A DNA stretch of 64,000 nt from Shewanella ulleungensis. Its GTDB lineage: Bacteria; Pseudomonadota; Gammaproteobacteria; Enterobacterales; Shewanellaceae. A program made the position numbers and the translations under genes. Where the stretch lies: contig NZ_BMQW01000006.1 of assembly GCF_014648315.1 (NCBI RefSeq), positions 260,948 to 324,947 on the forward strand. Reading direction: 5' to 3'. Numbering within the stretch: position 1 is the stretch's first letter; every line of letters begins with the position of its first letter. The notes beneath the pieces are model-generated. The model was not told the origin of the DNA. It saw only the letters and a list, made by a program, of their open reading frames with translations, and did not search any database. Below are positions 27,200 through 35,414 of the stretch, piece after piece.

Positions 27200-29728
27200 A
27201 TGATTTCAGTAACATTAACTGCTAAGGCGATCCGTCGCAGTTTATTAGCTGTAGCAGCAACAAGTGTGGCAACAACGGGTTTGTTTTCTTCAGCCGTTAT
27301 TGCTGCCGACGAGCAGAAAGTAGAACGGATCGAAGTCACCGGTTCACGTATTCAACGCCAAGATATGGAGACAGCTTCACCTGTAACTGTTATCTCTTCT
27401 GAAGCCATACGTGCGGAAGGTTTCACATCGGTTGACCAATTACTTCAAGCTCAAACTTCAATGGCGGGTGCCGCGCTAGGTTCAAGCTCAAACAATGGTT
27501 CAGACGGTGTCGCACAAGTTGACTTACGCGGCATGGGTTCACAACGTACGTTAGTATTATTAAACGGCCGTCGTATGGTGAACTCAGGATCTGGTGCTGA
27601 TAGCTCTGTGGATTTAAACTCTATTCCTGTGGCAATGATTGCCCGCGTTGAGATTTTAAAAGATGGTGCATCCGCTGTTTACGGTTCAGATGCAATTGCT
27701 GGTGTAGTTAACATTATCACCAAAAAAGATTTCGATGGTTTCCAATTAGACCTTAACGGAAGCACTACGAGTGAAAGCGATGGTGAAACGGGTGAAATAA
27801 GCGGCTTATATGGTATTAACACTGACGGCGGCAACTACACTTTTGGTGCTGCTTATTCAAAGCGTGAAGGTGTGATTCAATCTGACCGTGATTGGACTGA
27901 GCCTGGTTATAGTTCATTTCTACCAACGGGTTCACTCGATGGTATGGTGCAAGATGGCAACGGTGGATGGGAAGATCGTTCAACCGGTTACGATTACACT
28001 ACGAGCAGCTACTACCAAACTCCAAACGAGCGTTATAGCTTGTTTGCTAACATGGTTCAAGAATTAGACAATGATTTAGTGCTAACTGGTGATGTGCTAT
28101 ACACTAAGCGCAAATCGGATCAACAACTCGCTCCACAACCTGCTGATGTGATGTTGAATGTATGTGGCGCTGATGGCGTTGCTGCTGATGCCTCATGCAT
28201 TACACTAAGCGATGCGATGACTACAGCTGGCATTGCAGCTGATGATACCGGTCGTGTTAACTACCGTCGTCGTACAACTGATGCTGGCCCTCGTATTTAC
28301 TCTCAAGACACTGATACATTTCGCATCTCTGCAGCACTTGCTGGTGAACTTGATATTAATACAGGTATGAACTGGGATGTTGCTTATACCTACGGTAAAA
28401 ATAAAGCAGACTCTAGCGTTGAGAACTCTATTAATGCAACAAGCCTTAAAGATTCAGTATATGCGAATCAAGATGCTTGGTTCAGTGGTGCAGCATTAAC
28501 GGATGATATCGTTAATGATATTAGCTTTACTGACAACGCGAATGGCGGCAACGAACAACACACTGTTTCTGCGGGTTTAAACGGTGATTTATTTGATGTA
28601 AGTGCGGGCACAGTTGCATTTGCGATTGGCGCAGAATACCGCTATGAAAGCGGTTATTACAACCCCGATCCCGTGACAGTTGCTGGTGACAGTACTGCTG
28701 CACAACAGGATGCGACTGATGGCGATTACAATGTCATTTCTGTTTTCCAAGAAGTGAGTGTGCCTTTCACTGACAAATTAACTGGTGAATTTGCTCTACG
28801 TTATGACGATTATTCAACATTTGGTAAAGCATCAACATGGAAAATCGGTTTAACGTATGAAGCAACTGATGATTTAATGCTTCGTGGTGTTGCTGCAACA
28901 GGTTTCCGTGCACCGAGTATTAGTGAACTATTTGGTGGTGACACCGGTTCTTATGACTACTTAGATGATCCATGGGGCAATGCTCAAGATCCACAAATCC
29001 TAGTCCGTTATACGTCGGATGATGATTTGAAAGCGGAAGAGTCTGACTCTTACACTGCTGGTCTAGTTTATTCTCCAAGTTATGTTGAAGGTTTATCGTT
29101 AACGCTTGATTACTGGCGCTTTAAAGTTACTAACGCGATTACTCGTTTAGATGTCCAAGCTGGTTTAGATGAATGTTTTGCTAATGCATCTGCTGCAGCA
29201 TGTGAAACGTTCAATATTGGTGCTAACGGTGACTTATCTGAGTTAACTAACTCGTTAACTAACGTAGGTAGCCAAGATACCAGTGGTATAGACTTTAACT
29301 TAGCGTACAACTTTGAAGCTCTATCGTTAGATTGGAAAATCAGTAATGACACGACTTACTTGTTAAACTTTGAACAAGAAGGTAATGACTACACCAATTA
29401 CATTGACGGTAACTTTGGTGCTTATGCTGAAGTTCGTAACAACTTTAGCCTTCAAGCTGGCCAAGATAGTTGGAATGTTAACTACTTCAACCGTTACATC
29501 GGTGAAATGGATGACTTAGGTACAGGCGATAAAGTGGACGCAGTTCTTTACCACAACATTGCTGGTACTTACTTTGTTACTGACATGATTACCCTGAGTG
29601 CTGGTGTGAAAAACTTCACTGATGAAGAACCATCAAGCGTTTCTAACGGTAGCGACGGCGGCACTGTCCCAGAAGTGTATGACACTATTGGTCGTCAATA
29701 CTATGGCGGCGTAACTGTTAAGTTCTAA
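27200..29728 (+). CDS. TonB-dependent receptor
   Basis: An 842-residue outer-membrane receptor. It has an N-terminal signal peptide (cleavage near VIAADE), TonB box VERIEVTGSRIQRQD, plug domain (SPVTVISSEAIRAEGFTSVDQLL, LVLLNGRRM, VEILKDGASAVYGSDAIAGVVNI), and a barrel ending in YYGGVTVKF with the terminal Phe. The IEVTGSRI type of TonB box is common in Shewanella and Alteromonas receptors for sugars, peptides or other non-iron substrates. Nothing in the neighbourhood gives the ligand, and no Fur box is visible. Monocistronic, with a strong terminator. Confidence 0.92.
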   Translation: MISVTLTAKAIRRSLLAVAATSVATTGLFSSAVIAADEQKVERIEVTGSRIQRQDMETASPVTVISSEAIRAEGFTSVDQLLQAQTSMAGAALGSSSNNGSDGVAQVDLRGMGSQRTLVLLNGRRMVNSGSGADSSVDLNSIPVAMIARVEILKDGASAVYGSDAIAGVVNIITKKDFDGFQLDLNGSTTSESDGETGEISGLYGINTDGGNYTFGAAYSKREGVIQSDRDWTEPGYSSFLPTGSLDGMVQDGNGGWEDRSTGYDYTTSSYYQTPNERYSLFANMVQELDNDLVLTGDVLYTKRKSDQQLAPQPADVMLNVCGADGVAADASCITLSDAMTTAGIAADDTGRVNYRRRTTDAGPRIYSQDTDTFRISAALAGELDINTGMNWDVAYTYGKNKADSSVENSINATSLKDSVYANQDAWFSGAALTDDIVNDISFTDNANGGNEQHTVSAGLNGDLFDVSAGTVAFAIGAEYRYESGYYNPDPVTVAGDSTAAQQDATDGDYNVISVFQEVSVPFTDKLTGEFALRYDDYSTFGKASTWKIGLTYEATDDLMLRGVAATGFRAPSISELFGGDTGSYDYLDDPWGNAQDPQILVRYTSDDDLKAEESDSYTAGLVYSPSYVEGLSLTLDYWRFKVTNAITRLDVQAGLDECFANASAAACETFNIGANGDLSELTNSLTNVGSQDTSGIDFNLAYNFEALSLDWKISNDTTYLLNFEQEGNDYTNYIDGNFGAYAEVRNNFSLQAGQDSWNVNYFNRYIGEMDDLGTGDKVDAVLYHNIAGTYFVTDMITLSAGVKNFTDEEPSSVSNGSDGGTVPEVYDTIGRQYYGGVTVKF

Positions 29729-29772
29729 TAGTTGCAACAATAATGAATGCCAATAACACCTATTGGCATGTT

Positions 29773-29801
29773 AAAAAGCCTACAGAAATGTAGGCTTTTT
29801 T
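29773..29801 (+). terminator. Intrinsic terminator of the receptor gene
   Basis: AAAAAGCCTACA-GAAA-TGTAGGCTTTTTT: 12-bp stem, tetraloop and T run, 45 bases past the stop. A further ATGCCAATA/TATTGGCAT inverted repeat precedes it. Confidence 0.93.
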
Positions 29802-29836
29802 GTGTCTGTTTCTAAGGTAAGTCTATTTATAGATGT

Positions 29837-30202
29837 TTAGTGATTTAACCTAAGCTCTAACCTATGTTCATTAAGATACTTTTGTTGGCAGTTGCTGCAG
29901 CGTTGTTCAGTGGGGTCTATCTGTAATCTACCTGCGTCGATGTCCATTTCACAGTCAGAGCAGAGGCCATAAAGACCGAGATCGAGTTGGCATAATGCTG
30001 CATCTAGCTTCATTAATTGAGTGAATAGATCGGTGTTGGCTAACTTTACTTGTGACAGGTAATCTATAATATCCCCCAGTGCAGCGGTATGAGCCAGCTG
30101 ACTCTCGTCTGGTGATATATCCTTGATAATTGACAATAACTCACGTCTCAACTTGAGTTCAAGTTGTTGTAATTTTTGCAGTATGTCCTGGTAGTTGTGC
30201 AA
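29837..30202 (-). CDS. DksA/TraR family zinc-finger protein
   Basis: A 121-residue protein with a long N-terminal coiled coil and a C-terminal C4 zinc finger (CSDCEMDIDAGRLQIDPTEQRC then CQQK) of the DksA/TraR type. DksA-like proteins enter the RNA polymerase secondary channel and modulate initiation with ppGpp. It lacks the DksA coiled-coil tip DxxDxA, so it is a paralogue rather than DksA itself. The start is a TTG with AAAGG upstream; no better ATG is in frame. Confidence 0.82.
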   Translation of the reverse strand: MHNYQDILQKLQQLELKLRRELLSIIKDISPDESQLAHTAALGDIIDYLSQVKLANTDLFTQLMKLDAALCQLDLGLYGLCSDCEMDIDAGRLQIDPTEQRCSNCQQKYLNEHRLELRLNH

Positions 30203-30339
30203 CTGAAATAACCTTTACTGGTAATGTCACTAGAAATTCTATTCTAGGCACAAAAAAAACGTAGGTTATGACGAAGATCAATTCTGAGGTAGATTTTTGC
30301 ACTCAGGCGACAAAAGTTTGTAGCCTGAGACGATAGAAA

Positions 30340-31284
30340 TTAGCGTAATGACTGATGTGCCTGTTGTAGCACCGTCACAATCTCTTCGGTAGTTTTATAG
30401 ACCCGTAACTCACGAAATAATGCATCCGCTTCAGGGTATTGACGATTTAAGTAGCTAAACCATTGTTTAATACGCGAAGGGTAATAATCTGATTTTCGGC
30501 CGCTGAGTTCTTTCTCCGTATAACTCATTAAGAGTGTTAACGTTTGTAGCCAAGTATAAGGTGTCGCACCGGTTTTTATGGTGTCGCCTAAATTAGGTAA
30601 CGAAATCGCACCTCGGCCAATCATGACACTGTCACACCCAGTGACATCCATGCAACGTTGAGCATCAGCAGCATTCCAAATTTCGCCATTAGCGATTACC
30701 GGAATAGGTAATCGTTTACGAACCTCAGTGATGTATTCCCAATAAGCAGGTGGCTTATATCCGTCAGTTTTGCTGCGAGCATGAATTGCTAACTCTGATG
30801 CGCCTGCTTCGTAAACCGCTAATGCGTTTTCCATAAATAATGATTTGTCTTCGTAACCAAGGCGTATTTTGGCTGTGACGGGGTGCTCGCCTGGCACGGC
30901 GTTGCGCATGGCTTTAACAATCTTGTAAATGTTTTCTGGATATTGCAGTAATACTGCGCCACCTTTACTCTTATTGACCGTTTTAGCAGGGCAACCAAAG
31001 TTGGCATCAACGCCATTAGAACCTAATTCAATTGCCCTAATTGCATTTTCGGCCATCCACTCTGGCTCTTGTCCCAACAATTGCACACGAACAGGTGTGC
31101 CAGAGGGGGTTAATCCGTGATTGAGTAACTCAGGGCACAATTTGTAAAATACTTTCTCCGGCAATAGCTGGTTTACAACTCGTACAAACTCAGTAACCAC
31201 TAAATCAAATGGGTTAATAGCAGATAAAATATCACGCATATGGTCATCAACCACGCCTTCCATCGGAGCTAAAATAACGCGCAC
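30340..31284 (-). CDS. dusC: tRNA-dihydrouridine(16) synthase DusC
   Basis: DusC reduces U16 in tRNA with FMN and NADPH. The 314-residue protein starts with a GTG (AAGGTG upstream) and shows LAPMEGVVDDHMRDIL, the catalytic Cys in NFGCPAKTVNKSKGGA, HARSKTDGYKPPAYW, IPVIANGEIW and VMIGRGAI. The TEFVRVVNQLLP segment is characteristic of DusC rather than DusA or DusB. Confidence 0.94.
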   Translation of the reverse strand: MRVILAPMEGVVDDHMRDILSAINPFDLVVTEFVRVVNQLLPEKVFYKLCPELLNHGLTPSGTPVRVQLLGQEPEWMAENAIRAIELGSNGVDANFGCPAKTVNKSKGGAVLLQYPENIYKIVKAMRNAVPGEHPVTAKIRLGYEDKSLFMENALAVYEAGASELAIHARSKTDGYKPPAYWEYITEVRKRLPIPVIANGEIWNAADAQRCMDVTGCDSVMIGRGAISLPNLGDTIKTGATPYTWLQTLTLLMSYTEKELSGRKSDYYPSRIKQWFSYLNRQYPEADALFRELRVYKTTEEIVTVLQQAHQSLR

Positions 31285-31507
31285 AATACACCTTGCTGAA
31301 TAAAAAAGTGCGCTATTTTACCGTGTTTATCTGTCGATAACAGCATTAAGCACCAGTTTAAGCACTCAGGTTTATCAATAAGTCCTTTTTTTTACTATTT
31401 ATCAAAAAGATAGTCGGGATCTTGCAGGTCTTAAACTCATGCTCCCTCTTCTTGTGATGTTAATTTTGTGTTAATTTAACTCCGTCCTAGCCTGATTTTT
31501 TATTACT
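31285..31507. other. Intergenic region between dusC and the hvf locus
   Basis: Divergent promoter region (gene-free 31285-31635 in total). AT-rich, with no coding sequence. The recognisable element is the CRP box reported separately. Confidence 0.5.
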
Positions 31508-31529
31508 GAATGTGAGTTTTTTCACATTT
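31508..31529 (+). promoter_or_regulatory. CRP (cAMP receptor protein) binding site upstream of hvfA
   Basis: TGTGA-GTTTTT-TCACA at 31511-31526 is a perfect match to both CRP half-sites with the correct 6-base spacing, and the flanks (AA before, TT after) also fit. It is centred about 117 bases upstream of the precursor ATG. In Shewanella CRP is a main regulator of anaerobic respiration; control of this locus is inferred. Confidence 0.75.
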
Positions 31530-31635
31530 ATTTATTTATTTTGAAATAAAACTAACAGAGCGCAGGTCTCTTTATGCAAGCCGGCAATGATGTTGGTCAC
31601 CATTACATAATCAAGACACGAGGAAGATAAAAATT

Positions 31636-32064
31636 ATGAACTCAATCAAACAAACTACTGTAGCTGTTGCGTTAGGTGCTGTTGTGATGACTGCTGGTTT
31701 TGCTGCTGAAGTACAAGCGAACCCTTTTGGATTTGAACAATTAACAGCTGGCTATCAATTAGACGGTGGCGAAGGCAAGTGCGGTGAAGGTAAATGCGGC
31801 GGCGACATGAAAAAATCAGCTGAAAAAGCAGCTGAAGGTAAATGTGGCGAAGGCAAATGCGGCGGCGACATGAAAAAGTCTGCTGAAAAAGCGGTCGAAG
31901 GTAAGTGTGGCGAAGGCAAATGCGGCGGCGACATGAAAAAGTCTGCTGAAAAAGCGGTCGAAGGTAAGTGTGGCGAAGGCAAATGCGGTGGCGACATGAA
32001 AAAGTCTGCTGAAAAAGCCAAAGAAGGTAAATGTGGCGAAGGCAAATGTGGTGGTGATAAGTAA
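31636..32064 (+). CDS. hvfA: HvfA-type RiPP metallophore precursor with ten EGKCG motifs
   Basis: The 142-residue product has a Sec-type signal peptide (residues 1-28, cleavage after EVQA) and a short linker. From residue 46 to the end come five repeats of EGKCGEGKCGGD separated by MKKSAEKAx. All ten cysteines sit in EGKCG. In HvfA-family peptides, MNIO enzymes convert EGKCG cysteines to oxazolone/thioamide or related heterocycles that bind copper (published for Haemophilus; cited from memory). The repeats have a 63-bp period and are nearly identical in DNA. A GAGGAAG site precedes the ATG. The two following genes encode the modifying pair. Confidence 0.88.
   Translation: MNSIKQTTVAVALGAVVMTAGFAAEVQANPFGFEQLTAGYQLDGGEGKCGEGKCGGDMKKSAEKAAEGKCGEGKCGGDMKKSAEKAVEGKCGEGKCGGDMKKSAEKAVEGKCGEGKCGGDMKKSAEKAKEGKCGEGKCGGDK
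31771..32061 (+). repeat. 63-bp coding tandem repeats in hvfA
   Basis: Four full 63-bp (21-codon) units and a partial fifth encode EGKCGEGKCGGDMKKSAEKAx. The later copies are almost identical at synonymous sites, indicating recent expansion or gene conversion. Copy number should be variable between strains. Confidence 0.93.
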
Positions 32065-32120
32065 GCGATAGCCAATATTAACCACAACCATTTGATATTG
32101 CTTCGGCTTATCTGACACAA

Positions 32121-32149
32121 TTAAGGCCTGAGTTTCAGGCCTTAATTTT
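32121..32149 (+). terminator. Hairpin between hvfA and hvfB (partial terminator or processing site)
   Basis: TTAAGGCCTGA and TCAGGCCTTAA form an 11-bp stem with a 3-nt loop followed by TTTTA. Its position between precursor and enzyme genes fits attenuation that yields more precursor than enzyme mRNA (inference). Confidence 0.7.
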
Positions 32150-32178
32150 ATCTCGAATTTATGGTTTAAGGACGCAAT

Positions 32179-33024
32179 ATGTCTACAGTAAAACATCTCC
32201 CTTTAAGCCACGCGAGTGTCGGTTTAGGATTACGCCGTGAAATGTTGGATGAATTTTGCCAGCATGTACCAAAGGCAATCAATTTTTTTGAAGTCGCGCC
32301 AGAAAACTGGATGACATTAGGTGGTAAATTTGGTCGCCAGTTTAAGCAATTAACAGAGCAGCATACTTTTTTCTGCCATGGGCTTTCGTTATCCATTGGC
32401 AGTCCTGAGTCGCTTGATATTCAATTTGTTAAAAATATAAAGCACTTTTTGGATGAACATCGCATTGATGTGTACTCAGAGCATTTAAGTTATTGCTCGG
32501 GAACCGGGCACATGTATGACTTGATGCCGATACCGTTTACCGATGAAGCCGTGATCCACACGGCACAACGGATCAAGCAAGTTGAAGATATTCTCGAACG
32601 TCCTTTCATTCTTGAAAACGTGTCGTTTTATGCCGCCCCTGGCGCGCAAATGAGTGAACAAGTTTTTGTAAATGCGGTATTACAAGAAGCTGATTGCAAA
32701 CTATTACTCGACGTAAATAATATTTACGTTAATTCAATTAATCATCAATATGATGCTAATGAATTTCTTGCAGCAATGCCAACAGAGCGTATCGCTTATT
32801 TGCATATCGCTGGCCATTATGACGAAGACGTTGACTTAAAGGTCGATACTCATGGCGCAGATGTGATTGCCCCTGTATGGACACTACTACAACAATGTTA
32901 CCAATTACATGGTGTTCGTCCTACGTTGCTCGAAAGAGACTTTAATATTCCCAAAACTGAAATATTACTCAACGAGATAAACCAAATTCATCATTATCAA
33001 CAAGATGCACAATTACATAAGTAA
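32179..33024 (+). CDS. hvfB: DUF692/MNIO multinuclear iron oxidase, HvfB-type
   Basis: A 281-residue TIM-barrel enzyme of the DUF692 (MNIO) family, which uses a di- or tri-iron centre and O2 to remodel cysteine in peptide precursors. Metal-ligand motifs are visible: VGLGLRREM, EVAPENWM, HGLSLSIGS, YSEHLSY, ILENVSFY, LLDVNNIYVNS, LHIAGHYD and LLERDFNIP. The ATG follows AAGGACG. It acts with the downstream DUF2063 protein on the HvfA peptide. Confidence 0.93.
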   Translation: MSTVKHLPLSHASVGLGLRREMLDEFCQHVPKAINFFEVAPENWMTLGGKFGRQFKQLTEQHTFFCHGLSLSIGSPESLDIQFVKNIKHFLDEHRIDVYSEHLSYCSGTGHMYDLMPIPFTDEAVIHTAQRIKQVEDILERPFILENVSFYAAPGAQMSEQVFVNAVLQEADCKLLLDVNNIYVNSINHQYDANEFLAAMPTERIAYLHIAGHYDEDVDLKVDTHGADVIAPVWTLLQQCYQLHGVRPTLLERDFNIPKTEILLNEINQIHHYQQDAQLHK

Positions 33025-33077
33025 TTAGTCTAAGTCGAGTTAAGTAGTGGTTGTAGCAGTGATTATTGAGGAAACTA

Positions 33078-33836
33078 ATGATGGGATTTATTGACGTACA
33101 GCAGCAGTTTATGGATTATATTCGCGATCCTAGCCAACCTTTGCCTGACGGTATTGAAGCAAGGCGAATGACAATATACCGAGAGCTGTTTTTTAATAAT
33201 ATTTCAGGTTTTGTCTCTAGTGCTTTTCCGGTACTAAAAAGCTTATATTCTGTTGAGCAATGGCAGGTGTTAGTGCAACAATTTTTTGTTATGCACGATT
33301 GTAAAACTCCGATATTTGTAGAAATAGCCGGTGAGTTTCTGGCATTTTTACAACATGAATATATCCCGTCTGAACATGATCCTATTTTTATGCTACAACT
33401 TGCACATTATGAATGGCTAGAGTTGTGTACCGCTGTTGCACCAGACACTTTACAATCGCAACTATTAAGCAGTGATAATGTACAAGATCATCGTTTGATT
33501 TTAGCCGCGAGTGCTAAGGTTGCTCAATATGCCTTTGATGTTCAACATATCAGCGTTGATTATCAACCCATTGAGCCGACAACTCAGGCGAATTTCTTTT
33601 GTGTTTATCGTGATAGTGAAGATGAAGTGGCGTTTTTAAAACTTACGCCATTAAGTGCGCAAGTGTTAGCTTATATTGAAGAAATGGATCTCGCACAACA
33701 AGCGGTTAGCCTTGATAATATTATCGATTGGCTTGGTGAGCATTATCCGCAAATGTCGACAGATGCTTTATTTTCTGGTTGTTTACCTTTATTGCAGCAA
33801 CTTGCACAAAAGGGGATTGTGGTAGCGGCCAAATAA
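33078..33836 (+). CDS. hvfC: DUF2063 partner protein, HvfC-type
   Basis: A 252-residue protein. The N-terminal DUF2063 domain (QQQFMDYIRDPSQPLPDG, RMTIYRELFFNNISGFVSSAFP) is followed by a C-terminal region resembling precursor-recognition domains. MNIO enzymes need such partners to bind the peptide substrate. The start is ATG 33078 with AGGA upstream; 33081 is the alternative. The DoxX-like HvfD usually found next is absent: the next gene is a short unrelated membrane peptide. Confidence 0.88.
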   Translation: MMGFIDVQQQFMDYIRDPSQPLPDGIEARRMTIYRELFFNNISGFVSSAFPVLKSLYSVEQWQVLVQQFFVMHDCKTPIFVEIAGEFLAFLQHEYIPSEHDPIFMLQLAHYEWLELCTAVAPDTLQSQLLSSDNVQDHRLILAASAKVAQYAFDVQHISVDYQPIEPTTQANFFCVYRDSEDEVAFLKLTPLSAQVLAYIEEMDLAQQAVSLDNIIDWLGEHYPQMSTDALFSGCLPLLQQLAQKGIVVAAK

Positions 33837-34011
33837 ACAAGTAGACTTAATAATTTTAAGGTTTTTATTTTATGAATATGCGTCTAAAATAAGCCACTTT
33901 TTGTGAGCGACTTCACATCGATATTGGTTAGTTAACTCATTTGTTAACGACACTATTGCAGATTGATGTAAGGCATTGCAGTAAAAATATCACTTTAATT
34001 TAGGAATTATC

Positions 34012-34131
34012 ATGAGTCAGCCGTTTAAAGACCCGTTTAACATTGTTTATTTTATTGGTTTTATTTTGGTTTTATTAATTCCAACATTGCCAGCGACTCT
34101 TTCATGGTTAAAAGTGTCAGGATTAATTTAA
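34012..34131 (+). CDS. 39-residue membrane microprotein
   Basis: An ATG with TTAGGAA eight bases upstream opens a 39-codon frame: MSQPFKDPFNIVYFIG..., one hydrophobic helix (about residues 11-30, with two Pro), then SWLKVSGLI. The ribosome-binding site, the amphipathic-hydrophobic layout and the dedicated terminator 40 bases later argue that it is a real small gene. I do not recognise a family. It could be a regulator or subunit of a membrane complex. Confidence 0.6.
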   Translation: MSQPFKDPFNIVYFIGFILVLLIPTLPATLSWLKVSGLI

Positions 34132-34167
34132 CGCTTATTTCAGAATAATCTGTCATGATATTGCCTT

Positions 34168-34198
34168 ACTAAACCACTCTGATAGAGTGGTTTTTTGT
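34168..34198 (+). terminator. Intrinsic terminator after the microprotein
   Basis: AACCACTC-TGATA-GAGTGGTT followed by TTTTTG: 8-bp stem and T run. Confidence 0.88.
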
Positions 34199-34215
34199 TT
34201 ATGGCGAGGGTGGTT

Positions 34216-34581
34216 ATGGCGCTAAAACGCGGCTTTTTTTTGATTATTGGTCTGTGCAGCCTAGTATTAGGCTTAATTGGCATTATGTTACCATTATTGC
34301 CAACGGTGCCCTTTATTTTATTATCGGCATTCTGCTTTGCCCGCTCAAATGACCGTTTACACCATTGGTTAATTACACACCCTTGGTTTGCAGAAGGGAT
34401 CCATCAATGGCAGTCAAAAAGGGCTTTGAGTCGACCTTTAAAGCGCAAAGCCATGTTTATGAGCAGCGTAAGCTTTTGTATTAGCATCGTAATTGTACCA
34501 ATAATTTGGGTTAAAATTATGTTGTTCAGTATGATGCTCGTTTTGTTGTTTTTTTTGTGGCGGATCCCAGAGTTAGAATAA
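34216..34581 (+). CDS. ybaN: DUF454 (YbaN) family inner-membrane protein
   Basis: A 121-residue protein with two or three membrane helices. The N-terminal GLCSLVLGLIGIMLPLLPTVPFILLSAFCFARS is the DUF454 signature, and the C-terminal helices are VSFCISIVIVPIIWVKI and MMLVLLFFLWRIPEL. Function unknown. The ATG at 34216 is preceded by AGGGTGG, so the seven residues before it are not included. In many gammaproteobacteria ybaN precedes apt, as here. Confidence 0.85.
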   Translation: MALKRGFFLIIGLCSLVLGLIGIMLPLLPTVPFILLSAFCFARSNDRLHHWLITHPWFAEGIHQWQSKRALSRPLKRKAMFMSSVSFCISIVIVPIIWVKIMLFSMMLVLLFFLWRIPELE

Positions 34582-34655
34582 TAAATCGTCAGTTAATGCA
34601 TGACAGTTGCAACTGAGATTAAACGGGCATAAGATCACTTAAGTATTTTTACCAG

Positions 34656-34683
34656 AGTCCACCAATAACGTGGACTTTTTTAT
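34656..34683 (+). terminator. Intrinsic terminator between ybaN and apt
   Basis: GTCCAC-CAATAAC-GTGGAC with a following TTTTTTA run; it separates apt from ybaN. Confidence 0.85.
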
Positions 34684-34716
34684 TGCGTAATCACTTTTAA
34701 ACAGAGTTAACTAATT

Positions 34717-35265
34717 ATGATGAACCAAGACAGTTTAGCGCTTATCAAGAACAGCATTAAAACCATTCCTGATTATCCAAAGCCAGGCATTATGTTCCGT
34801 GATGTCACCAGCTTGTTAGAAAGCGCTGAAGCGTACAAAGCAACAATTGCTATTTTAGTTGCTCACTACCAATCAAAAGGTTTTACTAAAGTGGTTGGCA
34901 CAGAAGCGCGTGGCTTTTTATTTGGTGCGCCTTTAGCACTTGAGCTTGGCGTTGGATTTGTCCCTGTGCGTAAGCCAGGTAAATTACCGCGCGAAACCAT
35001 TAGCCAAACTTATGAATTAGAATATGGTAAAGACACTTTAGAAATTCATACCGATGCGATTAACGCAAACGATAAAGTGCTCGTTATTGACGATTTATTA
35101 GCCACCGGCGGCACAATTGAAGCAACGGTTAAGCTTATTCGTCAATTAGGTGGTGAAGTTTCCCACGCTGCATTTGTTATCTCATTGCCTGAAATTGGAG
35201 GCGAAAAGCGCCTTCAAGGTCTAGGGATTGAAGTATTAAGCTTATGTGAGTTTGACGGCGAATAG
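34717..35265 (+). CDS. apt: Adenine phosphoribosyltransferase
   Basis: Apt salvages adenine to AMP with PRPP. The 182-residue protein has the N-terminal [19 protein letters not shown], the adenine/PRPP segment [38 protein letters not shown] and the PRPP loop [13 protein letters not shown]. Two adjacent ATGs (34717, 34720) are possible starts. Followed by dnaX as in E. coli. Confidence 0.97.
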   Translation: MMNQDSLALIKNSIKTIPDYPKPGIMFRDVTSLLESAEAYKATIAILVAHYQSKGFTKVVGTEARGFLFGAPLALELGVGFVPVRKPGKLPRETISQTYELEYGKDTLEIHTDAINANDKVLVIDDLLATGGTIEATVKLIRQLGGEVSHAAFVISLPEIGGEKRLQGLGIEVLSLCEFDGE

Positions 35266-35331
35266 TACGATTAAAATAACTGCTAATTTATTAGGCAGTT
35301 AACTGCATTAACGTCCATCAAATGCCCGCTC

Positions 35332-35366
35332 AACAATAGCATGCCAGCCCTTGGCATGTTATTGTT
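35332..35366 (+). repeat. Strong hairpin in the apt-dnaX intergenic region
   Basis: AACAATAGCATGCCA pairs with TGGCATGTTATTGTT over 15 positions with one mismatch and a 5-nt loop. No T run follows. It may cap apt mRNA or lie in the dnaX leader. Confidence 0.7.
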
Positions 35367-35414
35367 ATCCCCTTTAATGGGATTGACTCCCGATAGCTCT
35401 ATGTGGGGAATTTC

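Noticed and set aside
31755..32196. Antisense open frames opposite hvfA
   Set aside because: They mirror the coding repeats (PPHLPSPHLPS and FFSRLFHVA patterns), lack start signals, and the sense frame has a signal peptide and a ribosome-binding site.
35266..35414. 4.5S SRP RNA between apt and dnaX
   Set aside because: The region has a hairpin but not the conserved GGTCAGG...GGAAGCAG core.
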